Source: Actinoplanes auranticolor
GTDB taxonomy: Bacteria > Actinomycetota > Actinomycetes > Mycobacteriales > Micromonosporaceae
Assembly: GCF_018332655.1 (NCBI RefSeq)
Contig: NZ_BOQL01000021.1
Coordinates: forward strand, 186,001-250,000
DNA length: 64,000 nt
Direction: 5' to 3'
Shown here: piece by piece, positions 9,519 to 17,080 of the stretch
Layout of the letters: each line of letters starts with the position of its first letter
Position numbering within the stretch: the first letter of the stretch is position 1
Translations under genes and position numbers: made by a program
The notes under the pieces: generated by a model
The model's input: the letters and a program-made list of their open reading frames with translations, nothing else
Database searches by the model: none
Told to the model about the DNA's origin: nothing

Positions 9519-10340
9519 CTAGGCGTCGGGATCGGACTTGGTGAGGCGCTGGCCGGTGAGATCGGCCAGGATGTCGCCGAAGATCACGTCGAGCGGGCGG
9601 GCGTCGTTGAGCACCGAGGCGATGCGTCCCGAGGTGCCACCGCCGTGGAACTCGTAGACGCTGACCGAGTCGAGCAGACCTCCACTGAGAGCGCCGCGCC
9701 CGCTCGTCGGCGAAACGGCATAGATGCGGGTGTAGCTCGCCGCGTTCAGGACGGTCTCGAGCTCGGCCGGGATGTCGCTGACCACGCCGTCCGTGATCAT
9801 CACGAGGGCGCGCGAGGCGCAGGGCTGCGGGTTGGTCAGGCGGGCCTTCACCAGCTCGACCACGGCGGGGACCAGGAACGTGTCGTCCTTCAGCTGACCC
9901 GGCGGCGGCGCCGGGGTGGTCAGCGACTGCAGTCCGGTGGGCGGGAGGGTGACCTGCGCCGAGCCGGCGAAGAAGGCCGTGGCCAGCGAGTCGGTCGGCT
10001 GGAGCTCGCGCTTGGCGAAGGCGAAGAGCTCACGTTCGGCCCGCTCGCGCTGCGCGGTGTACTCCAGCATCGATCCGGAGACGTCGACCGCCTCCTCCAG
10101 GCAGATCGGGCCGGTGGTGAGCCGCGCGCCGGTCAGCGTCGAACCGGACAGGGTCTCCGGCTTCTGCTCCTCGTGACAGGCGACCAGCGCCAGCAGCAAC
10201 AGGAGCAAGCACAGCAGGACCAAGAGCAGGCGGCGCAACCACGTAGGCATCACGTACGGCGGACGGGCCGCATATCCGGCACGCCCCACCGCCGTACGGG
10301 AATAGACACTTCTTCTGAGATCGCTGTCGCGCTGGGTCAT
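9519..10340 (-). CDS. Membrane-anchored VWA-domain protein
   Basis: The ATG at 10340 has GGAGAGG three bases upstream and is favoured over an upstream alternative at 10454. The 273-residue product has a strongly hydrophobic Leu-rich segment near residues 34-54 ending in ...ALVACHEE, which could be a signal anchor or a lipobox-like cleavage site. It is followed by a von Willebrand factor A domain with MIDAS motif DVSGS and a downstream MITDGVV strand. Family knowledge: VWA domains bind a divalent metal and mediate protein-protein contacts. It is the first gene of a six-gene minus-strand operon running to 5458. The exposure of VWA and OmpA domains outside the membrane suggests a surface-facing complex. 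Confidence 0.8.
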   Translation of the reverse strand: MTQRDSDLRRSVYSRTAVGRAGYAARPPYVMPTWLRRLLLVLLCLLLLLLALVACHEEQKPETLSGSTLTGARLTTGPICLEEAVDVSGSMLEYTAQRERAERELFAFAKRELQPTDSLATAFFAGSAQVTLPPTGLQSLTTPAPPPGQLKDDTFLVPAVVELVKARLTNPQPCASRALVMITDGVVSDIPAELETVLNAASYTRIYAVSPTSGRGALSGGLLDSVSVYEFHGGGTSGRIASVLNDARPLDVIFGDILADLTGQRLTKSDPDA

Positions 10341-10489
10341 GACCTCTCCGGGGAGGTTGCCGTCAATCGTGGATGTTCGAGTGTCCTGGGAGGCACGCCA
10401 TGTACTGACGGACGAGAACGGTCGGACTCCGCCTGACAGAGACGGACGCCGCATCGGTGGATCACCCGGAAGAGTGACGCTGTGGGCGC

Positions 10490-12490
10490 TCAGCTTCCCG
10501 TCGCCGGGTCAGAGGTGGCCGGATGGTTCGCCGGCTGCGAGTACGTGCTTGGGGTCGGGCGGTTGCCGACCACCCGGCCGACCACGAGATAGCGGTCGAC
10601 GCCGCTTCCCGGGGGTCGCCGGCGGGTCACCCAGGCGCATTCGCTCAGGTGCGGCACGCCCGCCCGATGCGACGTCAGGTCGAGCACCAGCAACATACCG
10701 AGCGTGGCGCTCGTGCCCGAATAGTCGGCGGCCTGAGTCAGGTACGAGCGTTCCAGCTCGGCCCGGGCGCTGGTCCGGAGCTCACGTTTGACCTCGACGA
10801 AGAAGCGCGTCGCCCCGAACCCCACCTTGATGTCGGCCCGTCCGGTGGCCACGTTCGGTACCTCGACATCGATGTGGCCGGCCAGCAGACCCCGGCGCAG
10901 CCAGTCGGCGAAGTCGTCCTGGAGGCGGACTTCGCGGGGCGGCGGGCGGGCCGGAAACAGATAGTCGACCGCCGCGGAACGCTGGAGGTCATGCCGGGTG
11001 GCCAGAAAGGCGACCGTCTCGGCGATCAGCGCGTCGAAATACTGCCGGACGAACCCGGTGTAGTCGGCGCAGGGCCGCAGATCAGTGGTGAGCCGCTCCA
11101 GGAGGTCGGCGATGACCGGATCGCGCAGGCTGCCGCGGCGGACGATGGCGTTGTACGCCATGCCCTCCACCAGGCGGAGCGTGTCGTCGTCGACCTGGTG
11201 GGCGAGGCGGGCGGCGTCGGGCAGCCCCAGCTCGGCCACCATGGACGGTGCCAGCGAGAGGAGCCGGGAATTGTCGTCGTCGTAAGTGACAGCCGCCGGC
11301 GCGTCGAGATGTGCGACGACTTCCCGTAGCCGGCCGACGCGATCGGCGTCGTCCGTCGCCGCGACCCGCAGCTGCATGAGCAACGTCTCGCGTCCGTGCA
11401 GGGACGACGTGATGACCGGCCGGAGCACCCGGCCGAAGCTATCCGCGTCGGCTGGTCCGGCCAGCGGCACCACGGCACGGTCCAGGACGTACGCGTCGAC
11501 GACCGCATCGATCATCGACCAGGCGTCCAGCCATGCCGGTCGAGTGGCCGCGTCCAGCGCCCGCGTCAGGATCATCACCAGCCGGTTCCAGGCGAAGCCG
11601 GCCTCGGCGCGGGGACGGCGCCAGGCCGGGAGATGCCCGCCCCGAAGTCCGTCGGCGCGATCGCCGAGCCGACGGTGCAGCGACTGGCGCGCTTGTCGGA
11701 GCGCGAGCTCGTCGCCGCGTCGGAAGGCCATCACGGCGTCTATTCCGCTGCCGTACAAGGCGGCATCGCTGCCGGACTCCTCGCCGGCCTCGGCGTGGGC
11801 GAAATTCTTCCGGGCCGCGACCAGCAGCGCGACCGGGTCGTCGGTGCCCGGATCGGCCGCCGAGCGGATCTGGTGCAAGCCGGATTCGAAAGCCGCGGCC
11901 GCGGCCGCCGCCGGTATCAGCTGGAGTTCCGCCAGCGTGTCCCGCAACGACCCGCCGACGGATTGCCCCAGGCCCCACCGGTCGAGGGCCGCACCGAGCA
12001 GCCGCGGCAGCCGCGCCACGTAGTCCGGGTCGAGGCCGTGCGGGTCGTCCGGCGTCAGCATCACCACGGTTCGCGCGACGTCACCGAAACCGGCGAGGGC
12101 CAGACGCAGCGCGCCTTCGGCGAAGGCCGCTGCGACCACTGGCCGCGGCGTCCGGACGCCGGCCAGAAACGCTTTGTGCAGGCGCACACCGTACGACGCG
12201 ACGAACACGTCCGAGCTGAGCAGTTCGTCGGTGGCGTCCAGCAGGGCCAGGGCGCTCTGCTGTCCGGTGAGCCCGTGCAGAACAGCGGTGACGACGTCGT
12301 CGGAAGCGTCACCGCGCTCACGCAGCTGCTCGGTCAATGCGGCACACAGCAGCGGCGCCAACGGACCGGCCGCACACGATTCGATCTCCGCGACCGCGGG
12401 CCCGGTAAGGCGCCCGATGAGGTCGTCGAGAGGCGACGGCCGCCCTCCGGTCGCCAGGAGCAACCGGTCGAGCTCACCGCCCGTCACCAC
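10490..12490 (-). CDS. Large PD-(D/E)XK-nuclease effector of a Lamassu/ABC-3C-like system
   Basis: The 666-residue product has a long all-helical, Ala/Leu-rich body (residues 1-530) and a C-terminal restriction-endonuclease-like fold: Asp in GRADIKVG, the E-x-K strand FFVEVKRE, and a helix with Gln-Ala-x-x-Tyr (LTQAADYSG). These are the typical PD-(D/E)XK catalytic elements. The gene begins inside the stop of the Rad50-like ATPase gene (GTG overlapping TGA), so both are coupled. Family knowledge: in Lamassu and other ABC three-component systems the SMC-like ATPase releases a nuclease or other effector. The 500-residue helical extension is larger than in the LmuA/Cap4 nucleases I know, so it may be a distinct effector subtype. 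Confidence 0.75.
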   Translation of the reverse strand: MVTGGELDRLLLATGGRPSPLDDLIGRLTGPAVAEIESCAAGPLAPLLCAALTEQLRERGDASDDVVTAVLHGLTGQQSALALLDATDELLSSDVFVASYGVRLHKAFLAGVRTPRPVVAAAFAEGALRLALAGFGDVARTVVMLTPDDPHGLDPDYVARLPRLLGAALDRWGLGQSVGGSLRDTLAELQLIPAAAAAAAFESGLHQIRSAADPGTDDPVALLVAARKNFAHAEAGEESGSDAALYGSGIDAVMAFRRGDELALRQARQSLHRRLGDRADGLRGGHLPAWRRPRAEAGFAWNRLVMILTRALDAATRPAWLDAWSMIDAVVDAYVLDRAVVPLAGPADADSFGRVLRPVITSSLHGRETLLMQLRVAATDDADRVGRLREVVAHLDAPAAVTYDDDNSRLLSLAPSMVAELGLPDAARLAHQVDDDTLRLVEGMAYNAIVRRGSLRDPVIADLLERLTTDLRPCADYTGFVRQYFDALIAETVAFLATRHDLQRSAAVDYLFPARPPPREVRLQDDFADWLRRGLLAGHIDVEVPNVATGRADIKVGFGATRFFVEVKRELRTSARAELERSYLTQAADYSGTSATLGMLLVLDLTSHRAGVPHLSECAWVTRRRPPGSGVDRYLVVGRVVGNRPTPSTYSQPANHPATSDPATGS

Positions 12491-14442
12491 AACGGCTGGC
12501 CGGGGCCGGGCGGAGAGATGATGGTCGACGCGGTGAGGGTGGTTCTGACCAGTTCTTCGTCCGCGGTGGTGACCAGCACCTGCAGCCCGGGTGTCGCTTC
12601 GCAGAGTTGCTCCAGGGCGCTCAGCAGCGCGGCGGCGTTCTCGTCCTGCACCTCCTCGGACCGTGGACTGTCGATGAGGAGCAGGCCCGGATGGGTGGCC
12701 ACGCGGTGGCGGTGACCGATCCGGAGCAGGGCGACCACCACCGCGATCCGGAGCCGGAGCCTTTCACCCGCCGACTGCGTACTGAACCACTCCCGCGGAC
12801 CGCCGCTCTTGTAGACCTGAAGTCGTCCGGCCCGGTCGGCGACGACCCGGTCGAGGTTGCGGAAGCCGAAGTCGCGGACGAGCTCCGCGATGTCCGCGTT
12901 GAGCTCCTCGAACAGGGTGTCGCTGGCGGCCGCCTGCAGGTCCGTCAGCTCGGCCACCGCCGCGTCCAGCACCGCCCGCAGATCGGCAGGCGGGTGCCAC
13001 GTCGGTGTCGGCGGCGACTGCCACGCCTCGACGGCGCCCTCCAGCCGGGCTGTCCGGCCGACGAGCGCGCGCCGTCGCTCCTCGGTGTCTCCGGTCCGGG
13101 CCCTGGCCAGGGCGGCCTCGGCATCGGCCAGGGCACGCCGGCGGTCCCCGGCGTACGTGGCGGTGTCCTCCAGGTGGCGCCGGGCCAGTTCCTCGGCGTG
13201 CTGGCCGGCCACCAGACGCCAGTGCACCTCCTGCCGGACGGCCTCGGCCTCCGCGGGGTCGGGAGCCACCGATGCGGCGGGCTCGGTACACACCGCGCAG
13301 ATCGCGGATGTCCGTTCGGCCGCACGCCGGGCTGGACTGATCGGCGCCTCGCAGCGCGGGCACACCTGAGGGTCGAGGGCGTGGAAGAAGAGCCGCGCCG
13401 CCTCGTGCTCGCTCAGATCGGCGAGTCGTTTCTCGTCGAGCCGACGCTGCCAGCGGAGCAGTTCGTAGGTCTCCCGGGCCTCGCGGAGGGTGCCTTCCGC
13501 CGTCACCGCCGCAGTGGTGAGCTGGGAGACGTCGCCGACCAACGACGCGGCACCGGCCGGTTCACCGAGGGCCGCCAGTTCGGCCCGCGCTTCGGCCAAC
13601 CGGCGTTCCGCCTCGGCGCGCTGGTCCACGAACAGGTTCCGGATGCGGGCGGCATCCGCCTCGGCCGCCCGACCGGCCTCCGCCAGTTGATCGCGGGCAG
13701 TTCTCATCCGGGTCAGCAGGGCGGCGCCCGGCAGATCCAGGAACACCTGCAGCAGCCGGCCAGGTAGACCACCGACGACCACGTCACCCAGCAGGGCCGA
13801 GTCGCCGCCCGGCGGCAGGTAGAGGGCGCCGAAGTACGCCGGCCAGCCATACGTGGTGCGGCCGGAGGCGCTGCGGCTGGATGACGCCTCCAGCCGTTCC
13901 AGATCCAGCAACTCCATCATCAGGTTCCCCACCATGGCGGCGAACGTGTCCGGTTGGTGCGTGTGCAGGAGTTCGACGACCGTCGGGCCGCCCTCGGCCA
14001 GGCTCGCCTCGTCAGCCGCCGACAGGACCCGGCCCTCGGCGAGCTGCCCGCCCCGGATGAGCAGGCGGAACCCGAGGGGGCGTCCCGCCACCGTGACGTC
14101 GCATTCGAGCCGGTCCAGCCAGCCGCGGACAACGCCCTGAAGACCGTCGCGGGGCGAACCGCGCAGGCACCAGGTGATCAGCTCGAGCACGCTGGTCTTG
14201 CCCCGGAGGTTGTCGGCCGCCAGCACAGTCAGCCCGTCGCCGAACTCCAGGACCCGGTCGAAGGGGCCCACCGGCTCGACCGACCGCGTACCGGCGATGC
14301 GCAGCCGGCGCAAGTGGATCGGTCGGGGCAGGGCACCGGACAGGACCGGCGAGAGATCGTGCTCCTCGAACAGGCGCTCCACCAAGGGCACCGGCACCTC
14401 GGCGCGAACCGCGATGCGTGTCGTGAGCTCGTCGGCGTTCAC
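12484..14442 (-). CDS. Rad50/SMC-like ATPase with zinc hook (LmuB/ABC-3C-like)
   Basis: The GTG at 14442 is chosen because GAGGTG lies six bases upstream. The 652-residue product has an N-terminal ABC half with Walker A ADNLRGKTS (residues about 76-84), long coiled coils, a central zinc-hook-like CPRC...CAVC pair (near residues 358-386), and a C-terminal half with ABC signature SAGERLRLR (about 557) and Walker B LLLIDSP (about 585). Family knowledge: such ATPases sense DNA ends or unusual DNA and control an effector in Lamassu/ABC-3C defence. It starts 10 bp after the winged-helix gene and overlaps the nuclease gene, forming a clear three-gene operon. Confidence 0.85.
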   Translation of the reverse strand: MNADELTTRIAVRAEVPVPLVERLFEEHDLSPVLSGALPRPIHLRRLRIAGTRSVEPVGPFDRVLEFGDGLTVLAADNLRGKTSVLELITWCLRGSPRDGLQGVVRGWLDRLECDVTVAGRPLGFRLLIRGGQLAEGRVLSAADEASLAEGGPTVVELLHTHQPDTFAAMVGNLMMELLDLERLEASSSRSASGRTTYGWPAYFGALYLPPGGDSALLGDVVVGGLPGRLLQVFLDLPGAALLTRMRTARDQLAEAGRAAEADAARIRNLFVDQRAEAERRLAEARAELAALGEPAGAASLVGDVSQLTTAAVTAEGTLREARETYELLRWQRRLDEKRLADLSEHEAARLFFHALDPQVCPRCEAPISPARRAAERTSAICAVCTEPAASVAPDPAEAEAVRQEVHWRLVAGQHAEELARRHLEDTATYAGDRRRALADAEAALARARTGDTEERRRALVGRTARLEGAVEAWQSPPTPTWHPPADLRAVLDAAVAELTDLQAAASDTLFEELNADIAELVRDFGFRNLDRVVADRAGRLQVYKSGGPREWFSTQSAGERLRLRIAVVVALLRIGHRHRVATHPGLLLIDSPRSEEVQDENAAALLSALEQLCEATPGLQVLVTTADEELVRTTLTASTIISPPGPGQPLW

Positions 14443-14452
14443 GGGGCGCACC

Positions 14453-15124
14453 TCATGCGGCAGGTGCCGCTGGTGGCCGGCGTCCGTCGGCGCACCGGCG
14501 CCAGCGCTCCTGGACGCGCGGCGCGATCGTGGCGATCCGGTCACCGATCACCGCGTCGCGATATTCGTCCTGTTGATACTGCCGTGCCTTCAGCCGGCTG
14601 CCGCCGTGGCCGTCGGCCAGACGGGCCACCAGCCGCGTACGGTCGACGAAGTACGTGAACTCGGGTACTTCGTGCACGATCTGGTCGGCGGCTGATCGTC
14701 CCGCTCGGGTCAGGTAATAGTCGTGTCGCTGGATCCGGCCGGCGGCGGAGGCTCGCTTGCGCGGCACCACCAGGTGGGCGCTGCGGAGCACGGCCAGCGC
14801 GTCGTCCAGCGGCTCGAAGGCGCCGAACAGGTACCGCACCATCGGGTAGCGCCGCACCTCGGGCTCGTCGGAGGCGAGGATGTCCCCGGCCAGTTCGAGG
14901 AACTCGGCGCCGCCACCGCGCTCGTACTCGTTGAGCAGCTCGTCGGCGAGGAAGTCGGGGTTGCGCACCCAGAAGTCGAGCTTCTGCAGCAGCACCTGGC
15001 TCTCCAGCACCGCCACCACGTCGGCCAGGGCCGGATCGCCGGCGGGCGGCGGGATCGGTGTGGCGCTCGCAGAAATGATCAAGAGAATCCGAACGGCGTC
15101 CTGCCCGCGGCTGGTCACCCGCAT
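14453..15124 (-). CDS. Winged-helix middle component (LmuC/ABC-3C-like)
   Basis: The ATG at 15124 gives a 223-residue protein beginning MRVTSRGQDAVRILL. Longer in-frame starts exist at 15145 (GTG) and 15241 (ATG), and no ribosome-binding site clearly decides between them. The C-terminal half contains a winged-helix-like stretch (DALAVLRSAHLVVPRKR, then basic beta-wing and LTRAGRSAADQI). Its place directly before a Rad50-like ATPase and a nuclease, and its size, match the middle components of ABC three-component systems. Family knowledge: these small proteins bridge the ATPase and effector. The assignment depends mainly on context. Confidence 0.65.
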   Translation of the reverse strand: MRVTSRGQDAVRILLIISASATPIPPPAGDPALADVVAVLESQVLLQKLDFWVRNPDFLADELLNEYERGGGAEFLELAGDILASDEPEVRRYPMVRYLFGAFEPLDDALAVLRSAHLVVPRKRASAAGRIQRHDYYLTRAGRSAADQIVHEVPEFTYFVDRTRLVARLADGHGGSRLKARQYQQDEYRDAVIGDRIATIAPRVQERWRRCADGRRPPAAPAA

Positions 15125-15366
15125 TTTGTCGGACCCGGTGAGAGACACGGCAAGCAGTCTAGAAAGGTCCACGCCGGCTCGCCAGACCATGCGGGTTTCT
15201 CGATGGCCGTGACTGCCGCGGTCCCTTAGCCGAAATGACATATCCGCTGAAGGGGCGGTCGGCGGAATTTTTTGCCGGCTGCGGCAGTATCCGACAGGAT
15301 GAATGGTCTTGCCTTGATCTTGAATGTGCCACGACAATCCATGGACCCGTACGGCAAGGATGTGGT
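15125..15366. promoter_or_regulatory. Divergent promoter region between Lamassu-like and DUF559/HerA operons
   Basis: About 240 bp separate two divergent defence operons. The stretch near 15255-15330 is noticeably more AT-rich than the surroundings (for example AATTTTTTG), as expected of promoters. AAGGA at 15356-15360 is the ribosome-binding site for the GTG at 15367. No clear operator is visible. Part of this region could instead be coding if the longer start of the 14453 gene is used. Confidence 0.4.
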
Positions 15367-16410
15367 GTGGCGCAGGCCTGGACGGATCTACCGCTTGATC
15401 AGCCGATTGTCATCGAGGGAGCGGCCGGACCCGCGTTGGCGTTGTCGACAGAACCGTTGCCGGCGGGCGCGCCCGCGATCATCACGTACGAGGCCGTCGC
15501 ACCACGCCGCGCGAACCACCTCATCGCCGATCTGCTGGACCGGTTGGACCAGGTGGCCCGCGAGTTGTTCCCGGCCTGGTTGCCGGCCGCCGCCATGCTC
15601 GACGGTCCGGCCGGTGCCGGAGCGGTCGCCGTGCGGTCGATCGCGCTGCGGGCCGCCCGGGACGGCGACCACTTCGGGCCGTTCCTGGCCGACCTGTCCG
15701 AGCGGGCTCTCGGTGCAGCCCGGGCACCGGAACGCTTCACCGCGGAGGTCCGTGCGGCCGAACTGTCGAAGGTGATCGCCCGAAGCTTCGACCGTCGGCG
15801 CCTGGCTGTCCTGGTCCTGCTGCCATCGCCGCTGACCTCGGAGAACGAGCAGGCCCTCGGGTCTGCCGGGCGGTGGCTCGCCGACAACGGCCGGATGGGG
15901 ATCTGGTTCGCCGGAGGCCCACCCGGTGCGATCGACGAGCTGGCGCGCGTGCCGTTCCGGCCGCCGGCCGGGGGCGTCGCGCCCATCGAGGAGGCCGGCC
16001 CCGATGAGCCCACGGCAGGCGTGGTCGGATATCCCGCGATCGCCGGACGGCCGCACCCGGCCAGTCGGGCCGAGCAGTCGCTGGAGGACGCTCTCGCTCG
16101 CGTGGACTGGGCAGTCGGCCGGGAATGGAACCAGATCCACCAGGCACACCCGCTGACCAATCCGGTCCGTGTCGATCTGCTCTGGCGCGCGGAGCGATGC
16201 GTCGTGGAGATCGACGGCGCCGAGCACCGCGAACCGCTGCGATTCGCCGACGACCGGCAGCGTGACGTGCAGCTGCAGCTCGCCGGCTACGCCGTCCTCA
16301 GATTCACCAATACGCAGGTCGTCCACCATCGCGACCTGGTCATGTCACAACTTCGTCAATTCCTTGACGGGCGTCGGGCCGTAAACCGTGAAAGGGCGAT
16401 CCATGAATGA
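15367..16410 (+). CDS. DUF559-type (Vsr-like) nuclease protein
   Basis: The GTG at 15367 has AAGGA six bases upstream; an ATG at 15235 would add 44 residues that lack family character. The 347-residue product has an Ala-rich N-terminal alpha/beta region of unknown function. Its C-terminal 110 residues resemble DUF559, the Vsr/restriction-like fold: RVDLLWRAERCVVEIDG (Asp and Glu as metal ligands), AEHRE, a DDRQRDVQLQ helix and the strand YAVLRFTNTQV. Family knowledge: these residues cut DNA. It overlaps the next gene by 8 bp and is operonic with a winged-helix protein and an AAA-HerA ATPase, so it is probably the nuclease arm of that system. Confidence 0.75.
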   Translation: MAQAWTDLPLDQPIVIEGAAGPALALSTEPLPAGAPAIITYEAVAPRRANHLIADLLDRLDQVARELFPAWLPAAAMLDGPAGAGAVAVRSIALRAARDGDHFGPFLADLSERALGAARAPERFTAEVRAAELSKVIARSFDRRRLAVLVLLPSPLTSENEQALGSAGRWLADNGRMGIWFAGGPPGAIDELARVPFRPPAGGVAPIEEAGPDEPTAGVVGYPAIAGRPHPASRAEQSLEDALARVDWAVGREWNQIHQAHPLTNPVRVDLLWRAERCVVEIDGAEHREPLRFADDRQRDVQLQLAGYAVLRFTNTQVVHHRDLVMSQLRQFLDGRRAVNRERAIHE

Positions 16411-17080
16411 CGTGAAGCTGTCTCTGCCGGAACGCGCGCTGTTGTTGATTCTCCTGGCCGAGAATGCCGAGCTCTCCAACAAACAGATCGAGGAGAAGTA
16501 CGCGCCCGGCCTGACATTGACGGGAAAGTCCCGGCTCAAGCTGGTCGACGCGAAGTTGATCGATTGCCGCAAGGAGAAGAGATCCTTTCTCTTCTCGCTG
16601 GCCGATGGTGGCTGGCGGTGGGGCCGTGAGGAGCTGACCCGGGAGGTGCCGCCTGGTTCCGGCTCGGCCGGCCAGGCTCTGTACGCCGTCCTGCGCCGGC
16701 TGGAGCACTACCTCGACAAGACCGGCCGCAGCCTGGCTCAGGTGCTCGGCGAACACATCGAGAGCGACGAGCGCCCCGCGGTCGCGATGCCGGCAGCGGT
16801 CACGCACGTGCCGGCGGACGAGGTGGAGAAGCGGGTCCGCCGCGCTTACCGGGAGCTGGCAGATCCGGTCGGCAGCTGGGTCGGACTCGCCGACCTTCGA
16901 GCTCACCTGGGCGACGTGCCCAGGGAGGACGTCGACGGCGTGCTGCGGTTGATGGCGCGGATGCCGGGGGTGCTGGTCGAGGAGGAGACCAATCAGAAGG
17001 GCCTGACCGGCCGCGACCGGGCCGCCGCCGTCGTCATCGGCAGCCGGGATCACCACACGCTGATGATCGAGGAACTGTGA
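16403..17080 (+). CDS. Winged-helix protein linking nuclease and HerA ATPase
   Basis: The ATG at 16403 (AAAGGG upstream) is preferred to a GTG at 16388. The 225-residue product begins with an HTH-like region (LPERALLLILLAENAELSNKQIEEKYAPGL...GKSRLKLVDAKLIDCRKEKRSFLFSLADGGW cut here into its helix, turn, helix and wing parts), then a linker and a second helical domain (RRAYRELADPVGSWVGLADLR) that also resembles a winged helix. I recognise no named family. It is coupled on both sides by overlaps (8 bp upstream, TGATG downstream), so it likely acts as a DNA-binding or bridging subunit rather than a free regulator. Confidence 0.65.
   Translation: MNDVKLSLPERALLLILLAENAELSNKQIEEKYAPGLTLTGKSRLKLVDAKLIDCRKEKRSFLFSLADGGWRWGREELTREVPPGSGSAGQALYAVLRRLEHYLDKTGRSLAQVLGEHIESDERPAVAMPAAVTHVPADEVEKRVRRAYRELADPVGSWVGLADLRAHLGDVPREDVDGVLRLMARMPGVLVEEETNQKGLTGRDRAAAVVIGSRDHHTLMIEEL

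Noticed and set aside
5458..10340. Zorya-type motor operon
   Set aside because: An OmpA protein and a multi-TM protein are present, but no MotA/ZorA-type protein and no ZorC/ZorD-like gene.
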